Shown here: piece by piece, positions 16,150-26,036 of the stretch
How positions within the stretch are numbered: the stretch's first letter is position 1
How the letters are laid out: each line of letters begins with the position of its first letter
Source of the DNA: Foliamicus sp965115835
Lineage (GTDB): Bacteria; Pseudomonadota; Gammaproteobacteria; Steroidobacterales; Foliamicaceae
Assembly (NCBI GenBank): GCA_965115835.1
Contig: OZ220471.1
Location: forward strand, 1,736,001 to 1,800,000
Direction: 5' to 3'
Length of the DNA stretch: 64,000 nucleotides
Translations under genes and position numbers: made by a program
The notes under the pieces: model-generated
Database searches by the model: none
What the model was told of the DNA's origin: nothing
Seen by the model: only the letters and a program-made list of their open reading frames with translations

Positions 16150-19092
16150 ATGTACGAACTCTTCACCCTGGGCGGCGGGACCTATCTGGTCGACCTGCTC
16201 AACGCGGTCGCCGCCATCACCGGCGGGGATGCCTACGTCACGCTCGCGCAACTCGCGGGCGTGGCCGGGCTCGCATGGATCCTGTTCCGCACCGCCTTCG
16301 GCGGTTCCTGGAAGGACAACGCGAAGTGGGTCCTGATGTTCGTCGCGGTGTGGGGCGCATTGATCGTGCCGAAAGCGACGGTGCGGGTGGTGGATCGGCT
16401 CGATCCGGCGCTTGCCCCCGCCGTGGTCGCCAATGTTCCCGTCGGGCTGGCGCTGTTCGCCTCGCTGACTTCCCGGGTGGGCGATGGACTCACGCGCCTG
16501 ACCGAGCAGGCGTTCGCGCTGCCCAGCGACCTCGCCTACCGCCGCCACGGCATGATCTTCGGGTCGCGGCTCGCCGCCGCCGCGACCCGGCTCGAAGTGA
16601 CCGACGCGGTGTTCGCCCGCAACCTGCGCGCCTACGCGCGCCAGTGCGTGTTCCATGCGCTGTTGCTCGGCCATGTCTCCGCCGACGAACTGCGCGAGTC
16701 CACGGATCTCTGGACGCTGGTGACATCCACCGCCCGCTCCCCTTCTGCGGGCGCATCGCCCGCGCGCATGGTGGAGTTCGCCGAACGCAATGCGGCGGGC
16801 GTCGTCGAGCGCTCGATCATGACCTGCGCGGACGCAGCAGTACGGCTCGACACGCAATGGAGCGCCGAGGTCCGGCGCGCCGGCGGGGTGTTCGGACGGC
16901 GGCTGTTCCCGGGCGCCGCCACCGACGCGCTGGCCCGCGCCGAACTGATGGCCGCGCTGCCGGCCGCGCACGACTTTTTGATCGGCGCCTCGCGCTCGGC
17001 CGCCGAAATCATGCGCCAGCAGATGACGCTCAACGCCATCCACGGCGCCGGCGAGCAGTGGGCCGCCGAGACCGGCAACGCCGCAGCGCTGCGCGCCTGG
17101 ACCGAAGCCCGCGCCGAGGCCCAGACCGTGTCGGCCTACCGGGCGATCGGCCGGCAGGCCGAGACCTGGGTGCCGATGCTCCGGATCGTGTTCGAGTGCC
17201 TGTATGTCGGCGCGTTCCCGATGGCGGCGCTGCTGATGCTCACCCCCGCAGGCGCAGGGATCTTCCGCTCGTATGTGGCGGGTCTGGTCTGGCTCCAGTC
17301 CTGGGGGCCGCTCTACGCGATCCTGCATCGCATCGCCATGGGCGAGGCGGCCGAGCGCATGGGCGCAGCCGCGCTGATGCCGGGCGGCGACGCCGGCGTC
17401 TCGCTGGTCGCCCAGGCCGGCGTCCGGGCGGTGGCGGCGGATGTCGCGGTGATGTCGGGCTATCTCTCGATGTCCGTCCCGTTCCTCGCCGCCGCGCTGG
17501 CTTACGGACTGTCGAAGACCACCGCGCTTGCGACCTCGGTGCTGGCGGTCGGCCAGGAAGCGGCCGGTTCCGCTGCGCGCGAGGGAACCACCGGCAACCT
17601 CTCGCTGGGCAACACGAGCGCCGACACCCACCGGTTCGCGACACTGGAGGGCCGTCAGATCCGCACTTCGGCGCATGTCGACGACCAGCGCCGCACGGGG
17701 TTCGCGCCCGGCGGCGCGGCGGTCACCGTGACCGGCGACGGCTCGGTGGTGGCGGACGCATCCGCGGCCACCAGCCGCATCCCGGCGGCCGGCGTGCGGC
17801 TGTCGGAGTCGCTTGCGGCCAGTCACAAGAACCGCGCAACCCAGGCCCGCGCCCTGTCGCGGCAGTTCGCAGCGGAAGCGGAAGCCGCGAGAAGCGCTGC
17901 GGTCAGCGACGCCGTACGGCTTGCCGAGCGCTACGCCCGCGATGTCTCGACCGGCGAGGCCTACGCCCGCGGCGTCACCGAGAGCGAGAGCGCGCAGGCG
18001 CAGGCGCTTGAGTCCCATGTCGAGCGGATGTCGCAGTCCTCGGGGATCTCGAAAAACGAGATGGCGGCGCTGGTCGGCGCAGCGCACATCGGCGGCGGCT
18101 GGGACTTCGTGGTGAAGTTCGGCGCCGACGGCTCGGCGTCGTGGCGCGGCCAGACCGTCGGCAAGGCGTCCTGGGACCGGCTGAAGGATCATGCCGAACA
18201 GCACCGGGTGCTCGATCTCTGGTCGCAGGTCTCGGAGGCGTCGCGGCGCTACTCGGCGAGCACCGGCGAGAGCGAGCATGCGGGCCTTGAGGAGAGCCTC
18301 GCGGCCCACCTCACCCGGATGCAGAGCTTCCGGGAGCGCGCCGCGCTCAGCCGGCAGGAGTCGGAGAGCTGGTCCGAACAGGCCGCGCGGGTGCGCAGCG
18401 AGGCGCAGTCGATCGACCGCGAACTCGGCCAGCCGTTCTTCGTGTGGCTGTCGGAGCGCGAGGGGGCGGACGGCAGACCCATCGGCGCGGCCGGGGCGAT
18501 CCGTATCGCCTCGCCGCAGACGCCCGAGGACGCGGAGGCGCTGCGCGAGTACGCCGCGGCGTTCGTCGCCGAGCGTTTCCCGGAGCCTGACGGGCCCGAT
18601 CCTGCCCGTGTCGGCGGAGAAGCGGAGTACAAGGCGGCGCGGGACACGCTGGCGGAGGCCGGGGTGCGCGGAACCGTCGCCGCCCATGACGGCTGGTCCG
18701 AAAGCGTACGCGACCGCGCGCAAGCCGCCGGCGCGCCACAGCCGGGCGAGGTCGGGGCGAAGGCGCGCGGCGAGCGGGCGGAGATCGTCACGGACATGAC
18801 GGCGAGGCAGGGCGCGCGCGAGGCGCGGCGCACGGCCGGGCGGGAGGAGATCCGCGCGGGCCGCGCGGAGACCGAAGCCGAGGTGGAGAAGCCGTTCGGG
18901 CGTCACGTCGCGGAGAGCGCGCCGTTCGCCGGGAGTGGGCTGGCCGGCAAACTGTTCGGTACGGCGAAGAACGCCGCGCCCGACGGAGCGGCAGAAGCGC
19001 CGGACGGAGAGGGCCACCAGGGCGCGAGCGGGAGAGAAGAGCCGTCGCGTCCCTCGCCCGAAGACCGCAGGCGGTGGCGTCATGGGCGCTGA
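16150..19092 (+). CDS. traG: Conjugative transfer protein TraG
   Basis: 980 residues; ATG at 16150 after a 25-nt gap, the first spacer in the operon since traA. The N-terminal MYELFTLGGGTYLVDLLNAV and four or five membrane helices (up to about residue 460, including MSVPFLAAALAYGLSKT) match TraG. The long polar C-terminal part is the periplasmic TraG* region involved in mating-pair stabilisation and entry exclusion. F TraG is 938 aa. Its last residues are highly charged and low in complexity. Confidence 0.92.
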   Translation: MYELFTLGGGTYLVDLLNAVAAITGGDAYVTLAQLAGVAGLAWILFRTAFGGSWKDNAKWVLMFVAVWGALIVPKATVRVVDRLDPALAPAVVANVPVGLALFASLTSRVGDGLTRLTEQAFALPSDLAYRRHGMIFGSRLAAAATRLEVTDAVFARNLRAYARQCVFHALLLGHVSADELRESTDLWTLVTSTARSPSAGASPARMVEFAERNAAGVVERSIMTCADAAVRLDTQWSAEVRRAGGVFGRRLFPGAATDALARAELMAALPAAHDFLIGASRSAAEIMRQQMTLNAIHGAGEQWAAETGNAAALRAWTEARAEAQTVSAYRAIGRQAETWVPMLRIVFECLYVGAFPMAALLMLTPAGAGIFRSYVAGLVWLQSWGPLYAILHRIAMGEAAERMGAAALMPGGDAGVSLVAQAGVRAVAADVAVMSGYLSMSVPFLAAALAYGLSKTTALATSVLAVGQEAAGSAAREGTTGNLSLGNTSADTHRFATLEGRQIRTSAHVDDQRRTGFAPGGAAVTVTGDGSVVADASAATSRIPAAGVRLSESLAASHKNRATQARALSRQFAAEAEAARSAAVSDAVRLAERYARDVSTGEAYARGVTESESAQAQALESHVERMSQSSGISKNEMAALVGAAHIGGGWDFVVKFGADGSASWRGQTVGKASWDRLKDHAEQHRVLDLWSQVSEASRRYSASTGESEHAGLEESLAAHLTRMQSFRERAALSRQESESWSEQAARVRSEAQSIDRELGQPFFVWLSEREGADGRPIGAAGAIRIASPQTPEDAEALREYAAAFVAERFPEPDGPDPARVGGEAEYKAARDTLAEAGVRGTVAAHDGWSESVRDRAQAAGAPQPGEVGAKARGERAEIVTDMTARQGAREARRTAGREEIRAGRAETEAEVEKPFGRHVAESAPFAGSGLAGKLFGTAKNAAPDGAAEAPDGEGHQGASGREEPSRPSPEDRRRWRHGR

Positions 19093-19099
19093 AGTGCGG

Positions 19100-19471
19100 T
19101 CAGCCCAGGCCATCTTCGTCACGCAGACGATCATCGTCGCGGAGCCGATCCTCCATCTCGCCGAACCAGACGTAGCGCCCGGTGCGCGAGGCCCATTCGT
19201 CGAGCTCGCCGTCTTCCTCCGGCGACCGGAGCCTGTGACCTCTGCGGAAGGCCGACCAGCCGGCGCTGCGAACGCCGTGCGCCAGTGCGCCCGCGAGGCT
19301 CGCGAGCACGGCCCATGCCAGGGCCGCCGCCCACAGCGGGACGCAGGGCCCGGCGCCGGTGACGGCCGCCAGTGCGATGCCGGCAAGCGGGCCGGACACG
19401 ATGAGACGCGCGCGCCAGGAACGGCGCGGGGGATCGCCCGAAGGCGGCAGTGGGTTGCGATTGCGGGGCAT
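19100..19471 (-). CDS. Small membrane protein, antisense within the transfer operon
   Basis: 123 residues on the minus strand, ATG at 19471 (MPRNRNPLPPSGDPPRRSWR). Two adjacent hydrophobic helices (ARLIVSGPLAGIALAAVTGA and PLWAAALAWAVLASLAGALA) are followed by a basic loop and a charged tail with GRYVWFGEMEDRL. It fills the only large gap (555 nt) in an otherwise tightly overlapping operon, which is why I accept it despite its orientation. Not recognised. An entry-exclusion or modulator role would fit the place beside traG but is speculative. Confidence 0.5.
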   Translation of the reverse strand: MPRNRNPLPPSGDPPRRSWRARLIVSGPLAGIALAAVTGAGPCVPLWAAALAWAVLASLAGALAHGVRSAGWSAFRRGHRLRSPEEDGELDEWASRTGRYVWFGEMEDRLRDDDRLRDEDGLG

Positions 19472-19647
19472 GGCGGCGGTCTCCGGATAACGGGAAGGAT
19501 CGGCGGCGCGCCCGTTCCCTCCGGTCGCGGCCGCCTTGCCCGCGGCTCCGCCGGACTCTCCCTCGCGGCGGCGCAACGCCGGTCGGCCGCCGACACCGGC
19601 AGGCACTCCGAACGTTCGCATCCGGACGCAACGGGAAACCCCGCAGC

Positions 19648-22017
19648 ATGAGCATAAGAACCGTCGGATCGAGCACCCTCCGGGGCGGCCAGACCGTCTT
19701 CCACGGACTGCGCATGTGGGCCCAGTTGATCCGCGCCGGGTTCTTCCTCGCCGCCTTCTCGATACTGGCGGCGCCCGCATGGCTGGTGTGGGAGCGCACC
19801 ACCGGCTACGAGTGGTACGCCGCCGCCATGGTCACCGTCGCCGAGGCCAAGCTCGGCATCGGCTATGAGCGCGCCTCGCGCCAGGAAGTCCGCCAGCCCG
19901 ACGGCGGCGCCGTCGTGCTCACGCTGCCGGAGATCGCCGCCTCCCCGAAGGCGCTCGCCATGCGCGAGAAGGTCAAAACCGAACTGTTCGCCGGTGCCGC
20001 GCTCGGGGCAAAGGCGTCCGCGGTCGCGATGGCGCTGTTGCTTGCGCTGTTCTGGCTGCGGGGCCGACAGATCAACGCCCGACGACGCATCCGGGGTGCG
20101 GAGACCGCCACACCGCGCCAGTTGCGACGGCGTATCCGCCCCTTGCGCCGGCGCGCGCTCGACCTCACTCGCGCGGACCCGAAACTCCCGCCCTGCACCG
20201 TCGCCGGCGTGCCGTATCCCGAACGCGCAGAGACCCAGCACACCATCGTCTCGGGCACCACCGGCTCCGGCAAGACCGTGCTGATCTCCGATCTCGTGGC
20301 CCAGATCCGCAAACGCGGAGAGCGTTGCGTCCTCTACGACAAGATGGGGAGCTACACCCGCGCGTTCCTCGATCCGAAGCGCGATGTGCTGCTCAACCCG
20401 CTCGATGCGCGAAGCCCCCGCTGGTCGCCCTTCTTCGAGGCGCGCAGCCTCCGCGACTTCGACACCATGGCCGCTGCGCTGATCCCGCAGCAGAAGGACA
20501 CCGTCGACCCGTTCTGGGTCACCGCCGCAAGGCAGTTGTTCGCCAACGGCGCGGGCGTGCTGTGGAAGAAGGGCGTTCGCGAGAACCGCGTGCTGGTCGA
20601 GCACCTGCTCAAGACCGACCTCAGCCGACTGGCCGAGGCGATGGAAGGCACGGTCGCGCAGTCGATCGTCGATCCGGGCAATCCGAAGACCGCGCTCAGC
20701 GTGCGCGCCATGCTGACCGCCAACATCGGGGCGCTGGAGTATCTGCCCGACACCGGGGCGCCGTTCTCGATCCGTGACTGGATCGCCGGGGAGGATCGCG
20801 GCGGATGCCTGTTCCTCACCTCGCGCGGCGACCAGCACGCGTCCCTGCGCGGGCTGATCTCCACCTGGCTGGAGGTCGCGGTCAACGCCATGCTGTCGCT
20901 GGAACAGAACGACAGCCGCCGTATCTGGATCGTGCTCGACGAGTTGCCGACCCTGCACCAGGTGCCTTCGCTCCAGCCGGGGCTGGCCGAGTCGCGTCAG
21001 TTCGGCGGCTGCTTCGTGCTCGGTATCCAGGTGATCTCGGCGCTCAGGGACCTGTACGGACGCAACGGCGCAGAGACCCTCTCGGGGCTGTGCGGCGCCC
21101 GCGTGGTGCTGGCTGCGCCGGACCGCGACACTGCGCAGTGGTCGGCCGAAAGCCTGGGGCGCGCCGAGGTCGAGGAGGTCGCCGAGGGGTTCAGCTACGG
21201 CGCCAACACCATCCGCGACGGTGTCTCGCTGACGCCGAAACGCGAACTGCGCCCGCTCGCGCTGGCCTCGGAGATCATGCGGCTGGAGAGTCTCAACGGC
21301 TGGCTCCGCTTCCCCGGGGCGCTGCCGGCCGCCCGGATCCGGTTGAAGTACGTAAAGCGCCGGAAAGCCGCCGAGCGGTTCGTGCCGCGGTTATCGAACG
21401 CGGGCGCGGCGGAGGACCGGAAACCGGACGCGCCCGTAACGGAAGAGCAGGAAACGCAAGTGCCGAAATCCGCAGCGCCTCCGAAGCGCCCGCCGGATGC
21501 CGGGGACGATGCGCCAGCGCCGCCCGGCGACCTTCCGCTGCTTCCACTGCTGGAGCCGGACGACGGCTCGGGGCCATCCAGCAAAACCAACAGGTCGGAC
21601 AAGGCCAAGCCAGGAAACGCCGCATCGGGCCCGAACAGGCCAGCCCGCCATGCCGATACATCGGCGGAATCCGGCTCCGGGCCTCCGCTTGATGAACGAA
21701 ACCGACAAGCATCGAACCAACGCAGCACCCGAAATGTCGGCCAAGAGCACAAGCCACCGGCAGTCTTGAAGCCAGCCAGCTGCAGCAGCTCGTACCCGGA
21801 CTTCGAGGAACACGAAAGCGTACCCGTGATGGAACCGGCCGATGTTCTGGCGGAGAACGAAAGCGGCGCAGGCAAGGACGACCAAGCGCTTTCCGGGCGG
21901 AAGCAACGCCGCAGAAACAGCCAGGGCTGCGACGCTTCGAGGGAAGGCGCGCTGTGCGCGAAACGCAGAGGCAAGGCCAGCGAGCGCAAACAAGGGCGCA
22001 GGAGAGAGCTTTACTGA
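19648..22017 (+). CDS. traD: Type IV coupling protein TraD
   Basis: 789 residues. Two N-terminal membrane helices (FFLAAFSILAAPAWLVWER and SAVAMALLLALFWLR) are followed by the VirD4/TraD ATPase: Walker A GTTGSGKT at residues 203-210 and Walker B WIVLDELPTL around residues 427-436. FGGCFVLGIQVISALRDLYG and FSYGANTIRDGVSLTPKREL are TraD-type motifs. From about residue 570 the tail is disordered, acidic/proline-rich then basic. It brings the TraI-DNA complex to the pore. The stop overlaps the traI ATG by one base. The last ~150 codons are less GC-rich than the core. Confidence 0.94.
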   Translation: MSIRTVGSSTLRGGQTVFHGLRMWAQLIRAGFFLAAFSILAAPAWLVWERTTGYEWYAAAMVTVAEAKLGIGYERASRQEVRQPDGGAVVLTLPEIAASPKALAMREKVKTELFAGAALGAKASAVAMALLLALFWLRGRQINARRRIRGAETATPRQLRRRIRPLRRRALDLTRADPKLPPCTVAGVPYPERAETQHTIVSGTTGSGKTVLISDLVAQIRKRGERCVLYDKMGSYTRAFLDPKRDVLLNPLDARSPRWSPFFEARSLRDFDTMAAALIPQQKDTVDPFWVTAARQLFANGAGVLWKKGVRENRVLVEHLLKTDLSRLAEAMEGTVAQSIVDPGNPKTALSVRAMLTANIGALEYLPDTGAPFSIRDWIAGEDRGGCLFLTSRGDQHASLRGLISTWLEVAVNAMLSLEQNDSRRIWIVLDELPTLHQVPSLQPGLAESRQFGGCFVLGIQVISALRDLYGRNGAETLSGLCGARVVLAAPDRDTAQWSAESLGRAEVEEVAEGFSYGANTIRDGVSLTPKRELRPLALASEIMRLESLNGWLRFPGALPAARIRLKYVKRRKAAERFVPRLSNAGAAEDRKPDAPVTEEQETQVPKSAAPPKRPPDAGDDAPAPPGDLPLLPLLEPDDGSGPSSKTNRSDKAKPGNAASGPNRPARHADTSAESGSGPPLDERNRQASNQRSTRNVGQEHKPPAVLKPASCSSSYPDFEEHESVPVMEPADVLAENESGAGKDDQALSGRKQRRRNSQGCDASREGALCAKRRGKASERKQGRRRELY

Positions 22018-24980
22018 TGGTTGTCTCGATCGGCGCCGTCGCCTCGCCCGCCCAGGGCGTGTCCTACTATGAACGCGACGGCTATTATGCAAAGGACGAT
22101 CCCGCCCACAGGGAAGCCAGCGTCTGGCTCGGAGGGGGCGCCGAGGCGCTCGGCCTCAAGGGACCGGTCGATCCGGATCTGTTCAAGTCGGTGCTTGGAG
22201 GCGAAGTGCCGGACGGGTCTGGCCGCAAGCTGGGACGCATGGACCGAGATGGAAACCGTGTCCATCGGCCAGGCCGCGACCTGACGTTCTCCGCCCCCAA
22301 GTCCGTGTCGCTCGCGGCGCTGGTCGGCGGAGACAAGCGCGTGGTGGACGCACACGACCGGGCGGTCCGCCGGGCGGTCGGATGGCTCGAGAAGAACGTT
22401 GCCGAGACGCGGGTGATGGACCCCAACGCCAGTCGTCTGATTCGCGTGGGCGGGCAAAGAACGGTGATCGCGGGTTTCCGTCACGACACCTCCCGCAACC
22501 TCGATCCCCAACTGCATACCCACGCAGTGATTGCCAACATGGTGCAAAGCGCAGAGGACGCGAGGTGGCGCACCATGTCGAACGAGAAAATCTACACCTC
22601 GAAGATGCTGATCGGGGCGCTCTACCGGAGCGAACTTGCGAGCGAACTCCGCCGTCTCGGCTACTCCATTGAGAAGACCCATGCCGACGGGCGGTTCGAG
22701 ATCGCGGGAACGCCAAGGAAGATCGTGGAAGCATTCTCCACAAGGCGCGCGGCGATCGAGACCGCGATGGCGGAGCGTGGCCTGGGCAATCCCGGCGCAA
22801 ACCCGCGTCTTGCCGAACGCGCGGCGCTGATGACGCGAGCGTACAAACGCGATGTGGACAAGGACGCGCTCACGGCGGTCTGGGAGAAGCAAGCCGCGGA
22901 GCTCGGGTTCGATGCAAGAGCGCTGGTTGCCGAAGCTCTATCAAAAACAACCAGCAAGGACATCGAACGGGAATCCGCACATATCAAGCTCCCGCTGTCC
23001 GGCCACGAAAAGGACGGACCCGAGGCGCCGCCATCGGACACGGCCCGCGCGGCCGTCGAATGGGCAGTGGCGCATCTGGCCGAGCGCGAGGCCGTGTTCT
23101 CCCGCGCCGACCTGCTCGCTGCTGCGATCACTCGGCAACCCGGAGCGGTAGCGATCAGTGAGGCCGAAAGCGTGGTGGCTCGCATGGAACGCGATGGCGC
23201 TCTCCATGCCGCCAACCTGCCCGTGCCGGGCGAGTCGCTTACCACCGACAAGGCGCTCGCCGACGAGAGGGAGACGATTGCGCTGATGGAGCGAGGTCAG
23301 AAAAAGTCGCGCCCCGTCATGCGGAGCTGGATGGCCACCCCTTTTCTGCATCGGGGGCGCCTCAATATCGGCCAGCGCGAGGCGGTGAGGACGATCCTCG
23401 CCTCGCGTGACCAGGTGATCGGCGTACAGGGCTATGCCGGCACCGGCAAGACCACCATGCTCGGCCGCGCCCGAGGGCTGGCGGAGAAAACCGGGTACCG
23501 CATGATCGGGCTTGCGCCGTCGGCATCTGCGGCGCGTACGCTCGGGGAAGAGGCGGGCATCGAGTCGGAAACCCTGCAACGTTTCCTCGCGCGCTACAGC
23601 GGGGTGGCTGAAGGTCGTCTCGGCCGCAAGGGCAAGCGCGAACTCCGGGCTGCTTTCAGGAAGACCGTGCTGGTGGTCGACGAGGGCTCTCTCGCTTCGA
23701 CCCTTCAGACCCGGAATCTGTTGCGGATCGTCAACACGTTGCGCATTCCTCGCGTGGTGCTGGTAGGCGACGAGAAGCAACTCGACGCGGTGGACGCCGG
23801 CAAGCCCTTCGCGCAGCTGCAGCGGGCGGGCATGACGACAGCGGTGATGGACGAGATCCTGCGTCAAAAGGACGCGGAGCTCCGCAAGGCCGTCGAGGCG
23901 AGCCTCGCAGGCGACATCAAGAGCGCCTTCGAGAAGCTCGGAGAGCGGGTCGCGGAGGTCAATCCCGACAACCTCGCCGGCGCTGCTGCAGCGCGCTGGC
24001 TGAAGCTGTCCGAGCGCGAGCGGGAGAACACCGGCTTGATGGCCCCAAGCCATGCGCTGCGCCGGGAGATCAACGGCCACATCCGCGAGCGTCTCGCACG
24101 CGACGGCGTGATCCGCGGCCCCGCGCACCAAGGCGAGAGGCTGGTGAGCCTCGGCTACACCAACGCCGAAAAGACGGTCGCCGCCAACTACGCCCCCGGC
24201 GACACCGTGGCATTCCATCGCAACTACAGGAGTCTCGGCGTCGAGAAGGGCGAAGAACGCCGGGTTGCACGCGTGGACTCCGAAGTCGGCACGGTGTTCC
24301 TGGAAGCGCCAAAGGGTGATGAAGTCCCGTGGCGACCTCGTATGGTTGGAGCGAAGCGCGGCGCGGTCGAGGTCTACCGTTCCGAGGGCATAGAACTACG
24401 CGCTGGTGACCGCATCCGCTGGACACGTAACGATGTGGGCCTCAGGCTGGTGAACAGCGGCACAGCCGAGGTAGCCTCCGTGCGGGGCAGCCGCGTCTCA
24501 TTTCGGCTGGAAGACGGACGAACGCTTGATCTCTGGAAGCACGATCCCCAACTCCGCCATCTCGATCACGCCTGGGCCGCGACTGTGCATGGATTCCAGG
24601 GGCGCACCGTCGACAACGTGATCGCGGTGATGGAGGCGAGCCATCCCCACCTGACGACCCGCAAGAGCTTCTACGTCGAGATCAGCCGCGCTCGCCATAG
24701 GGCAGAGTTGGTTACCGACGATGCCAGGGCGCTGAGCGAGGAGTTGGAGGCGGTCACCGGCGAGCGGGTCGCAGCACTGGAAGCTGTCGAGCCCGCGATG
24801 GATCAATCGGAGGTCCAGCACGACGGCAAACATAAGGATGCGGCGCTCGACATCGAGCCGACGCCCGACACGCCCGACATCGACTCAGGCCGTAGCGCCG
24901 CCAAGGAAGCCCCGGAGCCGTCGCAGCGGGAACCAGAACCAGTACAGGAGAAAGTCCGCGATTTCGAGATGGAGATGTAG
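22017..24980 (+). CDS. traI: MOBF conjugative relaxase/helicase TraI (TrwC-like)
   Basis: 987 residues from the ATG at 22017, which overlaps the traD stop. Relaxase domain: GVSYYERDGYYAKDDP with tyrosine pairs Y17/Y18 and Y23/Y24, and the three-histidine metal site H156, H167, H169 (FRHDTSRNLDPQLHTH). Helicase domain: GYAGTGKTTML with Lys478, LVVDEGSL, and a C-terminal HAWAATVHGFQGRTVDNVI. Length and layout resemble TrwC of R388 (966 aa) rather than F TraI (1756 aa). It nicks oriT, stays bound to the strand and unwinds it. The C-terminal tail is short and acidic. No oriT could be located. Confidence 0.95.
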   Translation: MVVSIGAVASPAQGVSYYERDGYYAKDDPAHREASVWLGGGAEALGLKGPVDPDLFKSVLGGEVPDGSGRKLGRMDRDGNRVHRPGRDLTFSAPKSVSLAALVGGDKRVVDAHDRAVRRAVGWLEKNVAETRVMDPNASRLIRVGGQRTVIAGFRHDTSRNLDPQLHTHAVIANMVQSAEDARWRTMSNEKIYTSKMLIGALYRSELASELRRLGYSIEKTHADGRFEIAGTPRKIVEAFSTRRAAIETAMAERGLGNPGANPRLAERAALMTRAYKRDVDKDALTAVWEKQAAELGFDARALVAEALSKTTSKDIERESAHIKLPLSGHEKDGPEAPPSDTARAAVEWAVAHLAEREAVFSRADLLAAAITRQPGAVAISEAESVVARMERDGALHAANLPVPGESLTTDKALADERETIALMERGQKKSRPVMRSWMATPFLHRGRLNIGQREAVRTILASRDQVIGVQGYAGTGKTTMLGRARGLAEKTGYRMIGLAPSASAARTLGEEAGIESETLQRFLARYSGVAEGRLGRKGKRELRAAFRKTVLVVDEGSLASTLQTRNLLRIVNTLRIPRVVLVGDEKQLDAVDAGKPFAQLQRAGMTTAVMDEILRQKDAELRKAVEASLAGDIKSAFEKLGERVAEVNPDNLAGAAAARWLKLSERERENTGLMAPSHALRREINGHIRERLARDGVIRGPAHQGERLVSLGYTNAEKTVAANYAPGDTVAFHRNYRSLGVEKGEERRVARVDSEVGTVFLEAPKGDEVPWRPRMVGAKRGAVEVYRSEGIELRAGDRIRWTRNDVGLRLVNSGTAEVASVRGSRVSFRLEDGRTLDLWKHDPQLRHLDHAWAATVHGFQGRTVDNVIAVMEASHPHLTTRKSFYVEISRARHRAELVTDDARALSEELEAVTGERVAALEAVEPAMDQSEVQHDGKHKDAALDIEPTPDTPDIDSGRSAAKEAPEPSQREPEPVQEKVRDFEMEM

Positions 24981-25200
24981 AGGCGAGTAGACCTCTTTTA
25001 CCCCATTAATCCGGGAAGTTTCACATGTATCTGAGCTTGGAAAATAAACTTGAGAAACACCAGCTAAAACTTTGCGTACATTTCCCAAATATTTCCTGCG
25101 TAATCCCATCGAATCCATCGAAATTTGTGGAAATTTTGGTGTCTCAGGGTTAATATATATGTAGTGTGCAACCTCGCACCCAAGACATGAGAATGAAAGA

Positions 25201-25482
25201 ATGACCACGGGAACTGAAAAACTTAACGGAAGCATTGAACTGCTTGCGAAAGCTATGCACGATGTCTTCAGGGAGAGCATTGAGGCCGGTCTGGCTCCCA
25301 TGCAGAAAAACATGGAGGACATGGAAAACCGGCTCTCCGAGAAGATCGGGACCACAAACGAGAGTCTTGAGACTCGGCTTACCAAGCAAATTAATACCAC
25401 GAACGAGAATGTGCAGGCGCAACTTGCTCAGCATCGCAAGGATATTGCGATGGATATCAGAAAGCAGCTGGCCAAGAGATAG
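25201..25482 (+). CDS. Small coiled-coil protein downstream of traI
   Basis: 93 residues, ATG at 25201 (MTTGTEKLNGSIELLAKAMH). Almost wholly helical, with repeated 11-residue units (EKIGTTNESLETRLTKQINT, TTNENVQAQLAQHRKD) typical of parallel coiled coils or fibre stalks. No enzyme motif. It follows a 220-nt AT-rich spacer (24981-25200) with runs such as TTAATATATAT at 25150-25160, which may hold its promoter; no exact -35/-10 pair with good spacing is visible. Base composition is well below the transfer operon, suggesting separate acquisition. Function unknown. Confidence 0.6.
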   Translation: MTTGTEKLNGSIELLAKAMHDVFRESIEAGLAPMQKNMEDMENRLSEKIGTTNESLETRLTKQINTTNENVQAQLAQHRKDIAMDIRKQLAKR

Positions 25483-25645
25483 GCGATCAGTTCGAGCGTG
25501 TCACAATCCCACCGGTTGCGACTGCCGGAAAGCCCTCCTGCTTGGCGCTGCAGACATCAATTGGAGCGCGGGAGAGATTCCCGATCTTGTCTGCGGCGCT
25601 GCGTCACCAAGGCCCGCATGATGGCTACGCCGCGCTCGGAATGCA

Positions 25646-25796
25646 TCAGGAAGAGTTTCTATCCGCCTGCGCCTGCTCCCTCTTCCATTGCTGATATTTC
25701 ATCCACATCCTCTCACCAAGGTCACCAACCTTCCCGCCAACCCAAACGGGATGGAAACGTACATGCCGGGTTCGCCACTGAACAAGGCGACGTCAG
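25646..25796 (-). pseudogene. Possible C-terminal remnant of an unknown gene
   Basis: Minus-strand frame without a start, ending at a TGA at 25646. It contains VGGKVGDLGERMWMKYQQWK and a charged tail. The composition looks protein-like but upstream stops cut it off. The rest of 25483-25800 shows no coding region I can support on either strand. Confidence 0.25.
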
Positions 25797-25809
25797 GTCA
25801 CGGGGGTAA

Positions 25810-26036
25810 TGGATGGTAGCCTGCCCAATATAGAGGGGTAGGCCGATCATCGTCCTCGTTGCGGTAGCTGACGAGAATGTATGCCGGTGCGCTGCATCTC
25901 ATCATCGCGCTTGCACACTTCAGATCAGTCGGACCTGCGAAACACCAGCCCGAGACCCGTCCAGCTCGTCCGATCAATCAGACGGATTCCTTCCGGGTCG
26001 CCGTCAGGGACAAAGATGTGGGATCGGTCATCGTTG
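25810..26036 (-). pseudogene. Decayed GIY-YIG/DUF4357-type nuclease gene
   Basis: Just after the T5orf172 gene, another frame reads HIFVPDGDPEGIRLIDRTSW then TGLGLVFRRSD, a TGA (25925-25927), then SEVCKRDDEMQRTG. After a +1 shift it reads AYILVSYRNEDDDRPTPLY. This is the pattern of GIY-YIG proteins beginning IF.PDGDP.GLR and continuing G-YILVG...PTLYIG. A stop and a frameshift within 80 codons, and loss of everything after the LY motif, mark it as dead. It was probably once part of the neighbouring defence-type locus. Confidence 0.5.

Noticed and set aside
16000..20958. Minus-strand open frame of 1652 codons
   Set aside because: Antisense to traH, traG and traD, all with strong family motifs. 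Open only because of high GC; product is Arg/Gly/Ala-rich without domains.
24981..25200. oriT
   Set aside because: Location is reasonable but no nic-like sequence or convincing inverted repeat was recognised; kept only as a hypothesis.
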